64,000 nucleotides of DNA, taken from CAMPKL01 sp963805925. GTDB lineage: Bacteria; Acidobacteriota; Terriglobia; Bryobacterales; UBA6623. Below are positions 46,079 through 55,442 of the stretch, one piece after another. The notes beneath the pieces were generated by a model. That model searched no databases, was not told where the DNA came from, and worked only from the letters and a program-made list of their open reading frames with translations. Within the stretch, counting starts at the first letter, position 1; every line of letters begins with the position of its first letter. The stretch is from NCBI GenBank assembly GCA_963805925.1, contig CAWDWB010000008.1, positions 1 to 64,000 of the forward strand. The letters are read 5' to 3'. The translations under genes and the position numbers were made by a program.

Positions 46079-48540
46079 GCCCGGAACGCTGGCAGCGGAT
46101 CAAGAGCGTCTACGGCGAAGCCCTGGAGCGGCGGGGGGCCGAGCGGGAGGCGTTTCTGGAAGAAGCTTGCGGCGCGGATTGCGACCTTCGCGCCGAGGTC
46201 GATACGCTCCTGCGGGAGAAGGACGGTCCCGGCCTGGAGAGCCCGATTCAGGCGGCGGACTGGACCGGCCGCGAGCTCGGCCCGTTCCATCTGGTCGAGA
46301 AGATCGGCGAGGGCGGCATGGGCGCCGTCTGGAAGGCTCGGGACGCGAAGCTGGGCCGCACCGTCGCGTTGAAGTTCGTCTCCGCGCACAACTTGAGCGC
46401 CGAGATGCAGCAGCGGCTGCTGCGCGAGGCTCAAGCGTCCGCGGCGCTCGACCACCCCAACATCTGCCATGTCTACGGCATCTACGAGGAGCAGGGTGAG
46501 ACGTTCATCGCGATGGCTTTCATCGACGGGCCCTCGCTCGTCGACAAGATCAAAGACCGCCCGCTACCGCTCGAGGAGGCGCTCGACAACGCGATCCAGA
46601 TCGCCGAAGGCCTCCAAGAAGCGCACGAGAAAGGCATCGTCCACCGCGACATCAAGCCCCACAACGTCATGCTCACGGCAAGGGGCCAAGTCAAGATCAC
46701 CGACTTCGGGCTGGCGTCGCTTGCGGACCGGAGCAAGATCACGAAGACGGGAACAACTCTGGGGACGCTGGCCTACATGGCCCCCGAGCAACTGGAAGGC
46801 GGAGACGTCGACCGGCGGGCGGACATCTGGGCGCTCGGCTGCGTGCTGTACGAGATGCTGGCCCAACATACGCCGTTCCAGGCGGAGTACGAACAGGCGG
46901 TCGCGTACGGGATTCTGAACGGGGCGCCGGAGCCGGTGACCGCGTTGCGTGCGGGCTTGCCGATTGAGGTCGATCGCGTCATCGCGAAGGCGCTGGCGAA
47001 GGACAAAGAGGCTCGCTATCAACACGCCGACGATCTGCTGGTCGACTTGAAGGCGCTGAGCAAAGCGCACCGCGTTCGCACGCCCACTCCACCCGTCGAG
47101 CCCGCTTCCCCGTCCCGGGCGACACCTCCCCGCTGGATTCCCGCTGCGCTCGCCGCGGCGGCGCTGATCGGCGCGATGACGGTTTGGCTAGCGAAGCCAA
47201 ACGCAGGCGAGACGGAGCGGGCCGTGATCCGCTTCGACGTCCCGCCGCCCGAGGGAGCCTTCATTCGCAGCTTCGAGCTGTCGCCGGACGGCCGTCATCT
47301 GGCCTTCGTGGCCCAGCACGAGGACACGGCGCGGCTCTGGCTGCGCTCGTTCGACGAGCCCGCCGCGCGGCCGATCGAAAGGGCCGACGGTGTTGATCCG
47401 CTGAGCGCACCCTTCTGGTCGCCCGACAGCCGCATGATCGGCTTCTTCGCCGCCCGGAAGCTCAAGAAGGTCGGCATCTTGGGCGAGCCCCCGGTGGAGG
47501 TGGCCGACGCCAACGCGGGGCGCGGCGGCGCCTGGAACGAGCATGGCGACATCGTTTTCCAGTCTGAGGGCGGGACGGCCCACGAGCTCACGGCGACGAC
47601 GGCGGATGGCGGCGAGCCGCGACCGGCGACACCCCCTCCGGATGAGCAGTTCAGGGGCCTTACGAGATGGCCCTACTTCTTGCCGGGCGGAGAACGTTTT
47701 ATCTATTCCAGCCGGCTGGGTCCACCCGGAGCCGATCTGAAGATCCGTTTGGGCTATCTGGATTCGCTCGAATCGAAGGTGCTTACGACGCGGAAGTCGC
47801 ACGCGGCGCCGGTAGCCTTCCATCACGGACTAGGCTCTTACCTGCTGCTGGTCGAGAGCGGCGTGTTGATGGCGTATCCGTTCGACGCCTCGTCGGGAAT
47901 CTTGTCAAGCGACGGCATTCCTGTCGCGCGCGATGTCGGCAATGACCGGCTCATGGCGCGCGCGATGTTTTCGGCGTCTGCGACCGGAGCGCTCGCTCAT
48001 TCTTCCCGGACGTTCGGAGTTGATGCGCCGCCACACAAGCTCCTGTGGCTCAACCGACAGGGCGAGCGGGGCGACGTGGTGCTCTCCGGCAACTACTACA
48101 ATTCCCTCCGAATTGCTCCCGATCAGACCCGCGCGGCGCTGTGGATCTTCGACGATGGGGGCGGTCCCGAAAAGTTGATTATCGTGAACTTGCAGAGTGG
48201 ATCGCAGTTTCGTCCGGCTCCCTCGCTGACCGGTGGCACAGCCGGATGGTCGCGGGACGGCACTCAACTCATCCACGGCAATCTGGAGGCCATGTATCGA
48301 ATTTCGGCCGATGCTTCGTTCGAGCCGGAAGAGATCGTCGTACCACGACCCGCCGACGTCTACGCAACCGACTGGTCGCGCGACGGCCGCTGGCTCTTGC
48401 TTGCGGACTATTCGCAAGGCTACGACAAGTGGGATTTGCTCAGGCTTCGCCTGCCTGGAGGCGAACCGGAGCCTTACTTGGTCTCGCCGTACGACGTTCG
48501 TGACGGGCGTTTCTCGCCGGATGGGCGTTTTGTGGCCTAA
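46075..48540 (+). CDS. PknB-type Ser/Thr kinase with TolB-like propeller, cut by in-frame TAA
   Basis: Starts at ATG 46075, overlapping the sigma factor stop. An N-terminal cap (WQRIKSVYGEALERRGAERE) is followed by kinase landmarks GEGGMGAVWKARDAK, HRDIKPHNVM near 190, DFGLA near 210 and GTLAYMAPEQLEGG. A membrane helix lies near 355-372 (AALAAAALIGAMTVWLA). Propeller blades follow (LSPDGRHLAFVAQHEDTARL, WSPDSRMIGFFAARK). The TAA at 48538 replaces the Tyr expected in GRFVAYVSNESG; the frame continues to 48921. The kinase is intact; the propeller loses about 125 residues. Confidence 0.9.
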   Translation: MSPERWQRIKSVYGEALERRGAEREAFLEEACGADCDLRAEVDTLLREKDGPGLESPIQAADWTGRELGPFHLVEKIGEGGMGAVWKARDAKLGRTVALKFVSAHNLSAEMQQRLLREAQASAALDHPNICHVYGIYEEQGETFIAMAFIDGPSLVDKIKDRPLPLEEALDNAIQIAEGLQEAHEKGIVHRDIKPHNVMLTARGQVKITDFGLASLADRSKITKTGTTLGTLAYMAPEQLEGGDVDRRADIWALGCVLYEMLAQHTPFQAEYEQAVAYGILNGAPEPVTALRAGLPIEVDRVIAKALAKDKEARYQHADDLLVDLKALSKAHRVRTPTPPVEPASPSRATPPRWIPAALAAAALIGAMTVWLAKPNAGETERAVIRFDVPPPEGAFIRSFELSPDGRHLAFVAQHEDTARLWLRSFDEPAARPIERADGVDPLSAPFWSPDSRMIGFFAARKLKKVGILGEPPVEVADANAGRGGAWNEHGDIVFQSEGGTAHELTATTADGGEPRPATPPPDEQFRGLTRWPYFLPGGERFIYSSRLGPPGADLKIRLGYLDSLESKVLTTRKSHAAPVAFHHGLGSYLLLVESGVLMAYPFDASSGILSSDGIPVARDVGNDRLMARAMFSASATGALAHSSRTFGVDAPPHKLLWLNRQGERGDVVLSGNYYNSLRIAPDQTRAALWIFDDGGGPEKLIIVNLQSGSQFRPAPSLTGGTAGWSRDGTQLIHGNLEAMYRISADASFEPEEIVVPRPADVYATDWSRDGRWLLLADYSQGYDKWDLLRLRLPGGEPEPYLVSPYDVRDGRFSPDGRFVA

Positions 48541-48921
48541 GTGAGCAACGAGTCGGGGGAGGAGGAGATCTATGTCCGTTCATTCCCCAACCCGGGTCCT
48601 GTGTCCAAGGTCTCCCTCGCCGGAGGACGACAACCGGTTTGGCGGCCGGACGGACGAGAGCTGTTCTTCTTGGCTCCGGATGGGGCGCTGATGGCAGCGG
48701 AGGTTGAGACCGGGCCGGGCGGATTTTCCTCCGACCCACCGTCGCGGCTCTTCCTTCCGTCGAGCGGCCGAATCATCTCGTACGACGTTGCGCAGGACGG
48801 CGAGCGGATTCTCGCGTCGCTCGAGGAACCGGCTGAGCAGGAGCCGGAGCCGATCCACGTTGTCCTCAACTGGGACATCGAGCTCGACCGAATTGTGGCC
48901 CAGCGAGAGGCCGGACGGTAG
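48541..48921 (+). pseudogene. Propeller end of the kinase after the in-frame stop
   Basis: Same frame: VSNESGEEEIYVRSFPNPGP, GRQPVWRPDGRELFFLAPDG, then a closing segment ILASLEEPAEQEPEPIHVVL and NWDIEL, the usual end of this kinase class. A GTG directly follows the TAA but has no ribosome site of its own. Confidence 0.78.
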
Positions 48922-49443
48922 TCGAGACCTGGGAGATTCCTCGTTCCGAGAGGGCGATACGCATTCATCTAGCGTCCTCCAGAACTCACTACGAACGCCT
49001 GCCGGGTGAGAGCGGTTCTAACTTACTCACAGCATGAGGGTTAAGTTTATGCTTGACACTTGGGTGTCGTGAAATCACTATCCAACGAACGATCTGACGC
49101 CGTTCTCGCCTGAGGCCCTGTCCCGAATTCGGTCGCGCCAAAAAGCGTTGACGGACCGGCCGTTCAAGGGCCCGGCCCGACCCTCTTTTACTAGACGATA
49201 GAGCATGTTGTCGGCTATTGACCGTTGAAGTGGATGCGGCTGCTGGCACGACGGGCCGGGCAGGTAGCGCCTCTGCCCCACCTCATTCATCGAGATTTTC
49301 GCCCACGCCTTCGATTGCTGACGATAAATCGCCTTCGCGCAGAATCAGCCGCGGGCTAAACTCGAGCCTTTCAGGATGAGGGTTCCGAGAGCGAGTCCGC
49401 TGGTGTTTGGGCCTCGGGATCTTCGAGGCCGACTTAGCTTGCG
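48922..49443. other. Gene-free stretch
   Basis: No frame with motifs or bias; no clear repeats. Confidence 0.4.
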
Positions 49444-50388
49444 ATGACCGCAAAACATCTCATATTCGTCGCTCTTGGCGGCTTCACCATTTACTATCTG
49501 GCGATTCTGTTCGCTGCCTACCGCCGCTCGTTCCACGATGACGACTGTAAAGATCGAAAGTTCCAGACGCGCTCGCAGGCTCATGTGGCTACGGGCTTCA
49601 TCACCAACTTCTTCGACACGCTCGGCATAGGCTCCTTCGCCACCACTACATCCATCTTCAAGTTTTGGCGCATGGTCCCCGACAAGGTGATCCCCGGCAC
49701 GCTGAACGTAGGGCATACGCTGCCGGTCATCCTCCAGGCCTTTATTTATGTGTCGGTGATTGAAGTCGAAGTCACGACTCTCGCGTTGATGATCCTTGCC
49801 GCTGTGATTGGAGCCTGGTTCGGTGCAGGCGTGGTTGCGGGGCTCTCACGTCGGGCGGTGCAGATCGGCATGAGCATCGCGTTGCTTCTGGCCGCGGCCG
49901 CGATGTTGGCGGGCCAAATGAACGTCTTTCCCGTCGGCGGCGAGTCGCTACGGCTGGACGGGTGGCGATTGGCCTGCGGAATGGCCGGCAACGTTCTATT
50001 CGGTGCAGCGAGCACGCTGGGCGTCGGCTTCTATGCTCCGTGCATGATCCTTGTGAGTTTGCTTGGGATGAATCCGGTTGCGGCCTTTCCGATCATGATG
50101 GGATCGTCAGCGTTTCTGATGCCGGTAGCTAGCGCCCGTTTCCTCCGAAGCCGCTCCCTTTCCCCCACCGTCGCCGTTGGGCTGGCCGTAGGCGGCCTGC
50201 TGGGGGTTCCCCTCGCGGCTTTCGTCGTGAAGTCGCTGCCCCTGTTCGCGATCCGTTGGCTGGTCATTGCGGTGGTGCTGTACGCCGCAGCTCTTATGCT
50301 TCGGTCGGCGTCTGAGGATGCAGGAAACGCAGATGCGACAGCCGAGCGGGTTCGCGAACCGAGACCAGGATCGCCTCCGCCGAGCTGA
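49444..50388 (+). CDS. TauE/SafE-family membrane permease
   Basis: The 314-residue protein has about eight hydrophobic segments, such as LIFVALGGFTIYYLAILFAA, LALMILAAVIGAWFGAGVVA, IGMSIALLLAAAAMLAGQMN and VAVGLAVGGLLGVPLAAFVV. GFITNFFDTLGIGSFATTTS is the conserved first-repeat motif and GVGFYAPCMILVSLLGMNP the second. The family exports or imports sulfite, sulfoacetate and related anions; the substrate is unknown here. It stands alone. Confidence 0.88.
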   Translation: MTAKHLIFVALGGFTIYYLAILFAAYRRSFHDDDCKDRKFQTRSQAHVATGFITNFFDTLGIGSFATTTSIFKFWRMVPDKVIPGTLNVGHTLPVILQAFIYVSVIEVEVTTLALMILAAVIGAWFGAGVVAGLSRRAVQIGMSIALLLAAAAMLAGQMNVFPVGGESLRLDGWRLACGMAGNVLFGAASTLGVGFYAPCMILVSLLGMNPVAAFPIMMGSSAFLMPVASARFLRSRSLSPTVAVGLAVGGLLGVPLAAFVVKSLPLFAIRWLVIAVVLYAAALMLRSASEDAGNADATAERVREPRPGSPPPS

Positions 50389-50945
50389 TGCGTCCGCCAT
50401 TCGGAGCCAATGCCTCGAGAGCCCCTCTTCGCCGCGGACCTTCATCCTTCGGCTTGCTGATCGTGGTGCGATCGGCGCCTGCGCTCCCCGACGAATCCGG
50501 CAATGAGCCCGTAACTGCGCACCCACAGCCGCTGAACGATCACCTGCTCTGACGCGGTCTTTTGAGAGGTAGAAAATCTCCTCCGCCGCAAACCGGTGCG
50601 AGTGGGAGTGTGGGAACTGCCTTAGGCTTTCAAGCTGCCGTTTTTTAGGAACGTAAATCGCGGATGTCCGCCGGACTTGGCGCTTCGCAGCAGACAGCCG
50701 AGGAAGATCGCGCCGATCATCAGCAGACCGCCGAGGGACCGCCAGACGCCTAAGGCGAGTCCGGCGGAGAACAGCACGGCGGCGACGGCGCAGAACCGGT
50801 AGGGCGTCCGGAGCGGGTGGCGGTTGAGCCCGTTGCGCAGGCTGTCGCCGGGTGATGAGACGTCGTCCTGAGCCCGATCGTGCCGTTCCAGCAGTCGCGG
50901 AGGGCTCCCTGGCAACACCTCTCCCACCCCGACGCTCGGCAACCC
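50389..50945. other. Mostly gene-free; possible membrane-protein scrap on minus strand
   Basis: Minus-strand codons near 50640-50850 read AVAAVLFSAGLALGVWRSLG and GLLMIGAIFLGCLL, like two membrane helices, without a start or neighbour. The motif TTTTAGGAACGTAAATCG sits at 50642-50660. Confidence 0.35.
50642..50660. repeat. Short dispersed motif TTTTAGGAACGTAAATCG
   Basis: Third copy of the motif seen at 20534 and 43238. Confidence 0.45.
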
Positions 50946-52181
50946 GCCTACTTTGGTTGTTGCGGGCCGCTCGTTGCCCTCCCGGCAAGGTAGCGCCCAG
51001 ATCCTCCCCAGCATGTCGCCAAACAGCTTTCGGTTGATGCCCCTCGGCCGGCAGGAGCCAGTAGTACCGGGCGTGCTGGACCAGCCGTCCGCCGGTCTTC
51101 ATCAGCCGGTGCTGCAAGCTCGTCAGCGATCAGTTCTTGATTCGCTGCGGCAGCCCGAGCCGCCGCCAGAGGTTCCCTAGGTTGTAGGCCAGAACGGCGA
51201 GTTGTAGCCGGACCTCGTTCGCTCGGAAGCGATGGCACGACAGCCGCGTCCAGCTCGTGGCCTGCTTGCCTTCCTTGATCCACTGCTCGGCCGTGCCACG
51301 CTTGTTGTAGAAGCGCACCAGCGGTTTGAGCGAGGGCCGTCCCGGCGGCCGAAACAAGATGTCCTCGATCTCCAGCTCCAGGTTCCTGTTCGCCGGAATG
51401 CGGATGACATAGCTCACGCCGCGCTCTTCCAGCGCCTCGTAGATCTCCGGCTTGGCGAAGGCGGCGTCAGCCCGGAACGTGACGCTCTTGCCTTCGGCCT
51501 GCTGGCGCTCGATCTCCGGCAGCAACACCTCGTCCCAATCCTCGGCGCTGGAGACGTTGCCCGACCGCAACTTCGCCGCCAGACAATCGCCGAGTTGGTT
51601 GAACAGCAGCAGCGGGTGATAGCAGACCGACTCGAATGGCCGTTGTAGGCGCCGCCTTCCTGTTGGCCATGGACGGGGCTCTCGGTCGAGTCCATGTCGA
51701 GCACGACGGGCTCGGACCGGTCGCCGGCCTCGGCTTGGCCGATCAGCTCGCGGTTGACCGCCATCAGCCCGATCAGGTTCTCGTCGCCGGCGAGCATGCC
51801 GGTCTCGAAGCTCTGCAGTCGGGAGGTCAGCGCTGCGCCGCGATCCCAGTTCCTCTTCGAGCCGATCAGGCGAAACGTTGGGTCGGCGGAGACGCGCACG
51901 GCATCGTTGAGATCCTCGTAGCCCGCCAACCGAGAGTAGACCGACTGCCGCACCAGATCCGCCAGCGGGAACTTGGTGTTCTCGCCTTGCCGCGTGTCGA
52001 TGAGAAGCTCGTCGATGAGCTTGCCCAGACCGAGCCGCTCGTCCAGTTCACGGCCCAACAGCAGCCCGCCGTCGGAGGTGACCCGCGAGCCCTGGAAATC
52101 GACCTTCAGAAAACCGTTGAACGAGAGCTGAAACGGCTCGCGATCTTTGTCACCCACTCGGTGTCGCCCTCCGTTGCCCAT
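50946..52181 (-). pseudogene. IS1380-family transposase, two frameshifts and a TGA
   Basis: The N-terminal frame (from 52181) has QGSRVTSDGGLLLGRELDER and PVVLDMDSTESPVHGQQEGG (catalytic Asp in LDMDST). A shift near 51635 gives EVLLPEIERQQAEGKSVTFR, ADAAFAKPEIYEALEERG (second Asp) and VRFYNKRGTAEQWIKEGKQ (Glu). At 51130 RIKN is followed by TGA where Trp is expected, then SLTSLQHRLMKTGGRLVQHA; a further shift leads to MLGRIWALP. The right terminus near 52210-52275 matches the remnant at 14128. Confidence 0.88.
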
Positions 52182-52501
52182 ACGATGCGCTCAAACCCGC
52201 ATTTACAGGGGCGCCCAGAGCGCTGCGATGATTAGCAGGCGAAGGTCAAATTGGAAATCCGGGACAGAAGGCTCAATAAGAATGCGCATGGAAGCCGGGC
52301 GCGGTCCTCACCCTTACTTTCTGCTTGACTCCAACCAGCCGACTCATGGGACCCTGAAAGCCGGATCTTCGGATTTCCGCCAGGGGCCCGCCAACACGAG
52401 ACGTCCGCACCGAAAAGTGAGCCGGCTTACGCTTTCTGGACGGGTTTCTTTCCTGTCGCCGAATTCTGGAAGCGGTGCGGCTCCGATCGCCGCGGCGCTT
52501 T

Positions 52502-52524
52502 GAGTTCGGGCTCTCCCCGAACTC
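52502..52524. terminator. Hairpin with 9-bp perfect stem
   Basis: GAGTTCGGG (52502-52510) pairs with CCCGAACTC (52516-52524). No T-run. A second, weaker hairpin (GCCTC/GAGGC, 52553-52565) is followed by CTTTGGTTT. The surrounding 52280-52700 holds no gene. Confidence 0.45.
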
Positions 52525-52714
52525 GGAATTTCCCATATGGTGCATCAAGGCCGCCTCCGGGAGGCCTTTGGTTTAGGGAGGTTATGCCTGTGGACCCTTG
52601 CGCGTAAGGGCGGCTTCAAAAAAGGCGCCGCACAGCACACCTAGTTCTTTGACCGCCTGAAGATTTTGTAAATTAACATGTTTGAGTGAAAATGTTTTGG
52701 GACATACTTGAGGC

Positions 52715-53835
52715 ATGGGTCGCCCCGCTCTGTGTGTGAAGGTTTCCAAGAAGGATCAAACGGCGTTGAAGAGGCTTCTGGCCGGCGGAGTCGAACAGGT
52801 TCGCGTGACGCTGCGAGCGGTGGCGTTGCAAAGGCTCGGAGAAGGAATGAGCGCGCCGCAGATTGCCGCTGTGCTGCCGCTAACGCGGCAATCGGTTCGT
52901 AATCTCGCGCGGCGCTATCAGCAAGGCGGTATCGAGCGCGCACTCCACGACAAGCAGCGGCCGGGCGCAGCCAGTTTGTTTTCGGCTCAACAACGTCAAC
53001 GCATCATCGCCATGGTTTGCAGCAACCCGCCCAAGGGCCTCGCCCGCTGGACAGTGCGGCTAATCGCCGAAGAAGCCGTCAAACGACGACTGGTCCCGCG
53101 GGCGGGCCGAGAAACGATTCGTGTTTTGCTCCTCAGTCACGACCTCAAGCCGTGGCGGGAAAAACATGTGGTGCGTGGCGGAGCTCAATGACTACATCGC
53201 CTGCATGGAAGACGTGCTCGAAACTTACGAGAGGCCCTACGATCCGACGCAGCCGATGATTTGTTTCGACGAGAAGCCGGTCACGCTGCATGCCGAGGTT
53301 CGCGCGCCGACGCCGGCCGAGCCGCGAGTCTCGTCGCGACAGCGAGTATGAACGCCGCGGGACGGCGAATGTCTTTTGGGCGGTCGAGCCCAAAGCCGGT
53401 CGCCATTTCACGTTCGTGACGCCGGACCGTTCGGGCGTTGAGTTTGCCAAGGCGCTGTTCGAGGTGGCGCTGGCCTATCCCGAGGCCGAGACGATTCACT
53501 TGGTGATGGACAATCTCTCGACGCACAGCCGCAAGTCGCTGACCGATCTCTGCGGCGAGGAGTTGGGCGGGGAGATTTGGGACTGCTTCACGCCGCACTA
53601 TACGCCGAAGCACGGCAGTTGGCTGAACCAGGCGGAGATCGAGATTGGTCTGTTCTCGAGGCAATGTTTGGGCAAGCGACGCATCCCGGACCTGACAACA
53701 CTGCGACGCGAAGCGGCTGCCTGGAACCGCCGAGTCAACAGTGAGCGGGTGAAGATCGACTGGCGCTTCGACCGCAATACCGCCCGCCGCAAGTTCGGCT
53801 TCGAAAGACTACGTATCACGCGGTCAGAGACCTAG
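52715..53835 (+). pseudogene. IS630-family transposase, two frameshifts
   Basis: The first frame has a helix-turn-helix (MSAPQIAAVLPLTRQSVRNL) and KGLARWTVRLIAEEAVKRRL. Near 53163 the frame shifts to MWCVAELNDYIACMEDVLET and MICFDEKPVTLHAEV (first Asp), then near 53300 to RRDSEYERRGTANVFWAVEP, ETIHLVMDNLSTHS (second Asp) and YTPKHGSWLNQAEIEIGLFS (Glu). The motif set is IS630/Tc1-like. Its stop overlaps the left end of the IS1111-like element by a few bases. Confidence 0.88.
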
Positions 53836-53928
53836 AGAATATGGAGTGACCTGTCCAACCGCGTCTGTCGCGGATTACGCTTCAGGCGAAGCCACAGATG
53901 CGCAGAGCCGCATCGAGGAGGACAGGTC

Positions 53929-55053
53929 ATGGCGGAGTTTAGCAAGTACATCGGATTGGACGTTCACAAAGAGACGATCGCGGTGGCGGTCGCCGACGGA
54001 GAGGGCGGAAGCGTGCGCTACCAAGGGGAGATCCCCAACGGGGCAGCAGCCGTCGGAGCCCTCTTGAAGCGGATGAGCTCCCACGGGGAGCGGTTGCGGT
54101 TCTGCTATGAAGCGGGACCTTGCGGGTACGGTCTCTACCGTCAGATCGTGGCGGCAGGGGCGGCCTGCGTGGTGGCAGCGCCGGCGCTGATACCGCGCAA
54201 GCCGGGCGAGCGGATCAAGACCGACCGGCGTGACGCGGTGAGCTTGGCGCGGCTGGATCGGGCGGGCGAGCTGACCGCCGTCTGGGTTCCCGGTCGTGAC
54301 CAGGAAGCGATGCGGGACCTCAGCCGAGCCCGGGAGGACATGAAGACCGTTGACCGGCAACTGCGCCAACGACTCAGCGGCTTCTTGCTGCGCCATCAGA
54401 GGACTTACACCGGCAAACAGCCTTGGACGCAAGCCTATTGGCGCTGGCTGGAGAGCCAGCGTTTTGAGACTCCGCAACAGCAGATCGTGCTCGAGGAGTA
54501 CGTGGAGGCGGTGCGACAGGCGCAGCGTCGGACGGCTTTACTCGAGAGTCAGCTGCAGCGGGCAGTCGAGGGTTGGAGTTTGGGAGAGGCTGCGCAGGCT
54601 TTGACCGCGCTACGCGGCGTGGATCAGACGGCGGCGGCGACACTGCTGGCCGAGCTCGACGACATCAGCCGCTTCGATCATCCGCGACAGCTGATGAGTT
54701 ACGTCGGTCTCGTGCCGAGCGAAAGCTCGAGCGGCGCCCAGCGGCGGCAAGGAGGCCTGACCAAGACCGGCAACAGCCACGCCCGGCGGATCTTGGTCGA
54801 GTGCGCCTGGGGCTACCGTTTTCCAGCCCGCAAGACGGCGCGGATTCAGCGCCGAGCCGAACGCGCTTCGGAGGCGGTGCAAGCCATCGCCTGGGACGCG
54901 CAGCTGCGCTTGTGCGACAAGTATCGGCGGCTCGAGGCGCGCGGCCTCAACGGCTCGAAAGTTGTTGCTGCGGTCGCCCGTGAGTTGTGCGGGTTCATCT
55001 GGGCCATCGTGCGCGAAGTGCAGCGAGCCGACAAGTTTCCCGCGGCGGCTTGA
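53929..55053 (+). CDS. IS110-family DEDD transposase (IS1111 group), left copy
   Basis: The 374-residue enzyme has an N-terminal RuvC-like DEDD domain (YIGLDVHKETIAVAVADGEG; KTDRRDAVSLARL carries later Asp residues) and a C-terminal domain with ALRGVDQTAAATLLAEL and LMSYVGLVPSESSSG followed by a catalytic Ser-bearing QRRQGGLTKTGNSHARRILV. The family inserts site-specifically, guided by an RNA encoded in the element's own non-coding end. GAGGACAG lies before the ATG. Intact; identical in protein to the copy at 58814-59938. Confidence 0.95.
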   Translation: MAEFSKYIGLDVHKETIAVAVADGEGGSVRYQGEIPNGAAAVGALLKRMSSHGERLRFCYEAGPCGYGLYRQIVAAGAACVVAAPALIPRKPGERIKTDRRDAVSLARLDRAGELTAVWVPGRDQEAMRDLSRAREDMKTVDRQLRQRLSGFLLRHQRTYTGKQPWTQAYWRWLESQRFETPQQQIVLEEYVEAVRQAQRRTALLESQLQRAVEGWSLGEAAQALTALRGVDQTAAATLLAELDDISRFDHPRQLMSYVGLVPSESSSGAQRRQGGLTKTGNSHARRILVECAWGYRFPARKTARIQRRAERASEAVQAIAWDAQLRLCDKYRRLEARGLNGSKVVAAVARELCGFIWAIVREVQRADKFPAAA

Positions 55054-55056
55054 GGT

Positions 55057-55344
55057 CCACCGCGGGAAAACGGAAAGAGCGGTGGACAGGCAAGGCCGCG
55101 GGGAGAACCCTCGAGCCTGCTAGGAAGCGTCTGCGAAAGCGGCGATCTTCGACTCTAGAGTGAGGCAGCTCCACGACGAAGACTTCTCAGGCGGTAACCA
55201 AACCGCGGATATCAGAGTGATCAACCGTCGTTTCGAGCCGGGCCGATTCACCGCTCTTTCCATCGAGTCCAAACCCGGCGGAGAAGGCAAGGCCGCCTCT
55301 CCGGGCGGTGGCGTTGGCCCCGAACTTGACAGGTCACACCATAT
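55057..55344 (+). ncRNA. Predicted guide (bridge/seek) RNA region of the IS1111-like element
   Basis: About 290 bp of 3' non-coding DNA is conserved in both copies and opens with a hairpin GTCCACCGC/GCGGTGGAC (55055-55087). In IS1111-type elements the guide RNA comes from this right non-coding end; its presence here is inferred from family knowledge, and the exact ends are unknown. The mirror region is 58522-58812. Confidence 0.4.
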
Positions 55345-55442
55345 CAGCAGGCTGCTGAAAAACTCCCTTTGAGGAGTGACCGAATAGAACAAGGAGACGT
55401 CTTTCTGTTTAAGGAGAGACGTTGATTTTGGCATTCTGAACT

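Larger units (their letters stand above)
53831..55360 (+). mobile_element. IS110 family, IS1111-like element, left copy
   Basis: A 1,530-bp segment repeated in inverted orientation at 58507-60036, with one difference noticed (stop TGA here, TAA there). Subterminal inverted repeats: GAGTGACCTGTCCAA near 53843 and, complemented, TGTGACCTGTCAAG near 55323-55338. The 5' non-coding end is about 98 bp and the 3' non-coding end about 290 bp, the IS1111 pattern. The last about 16 bp (CAGCAGGCTGCTGAAA) belong to the neighbouring IS5-like end. Confidence 0.85.

Noticed and set aside
50107..51117. 336-residue minus-strand frame
   Set aside because: It crosses the TauE permease antisense and the IS1380 tail; only its first 50 residues belong to a real (broken) gene.
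27271..51132. Stop-codon reassignment
   Set aside because: TAG, TAA (twice) and TGA each interrupt one gene, while all three also end intact genes; separate nonsense mutations are simpler.
53155..53175. Programmed frameshift in the IS630 transposase
   Set aside because: The GGAAAAAC stretch is not a standard slippery site for the shift needed, and a second shift follows near 53300.
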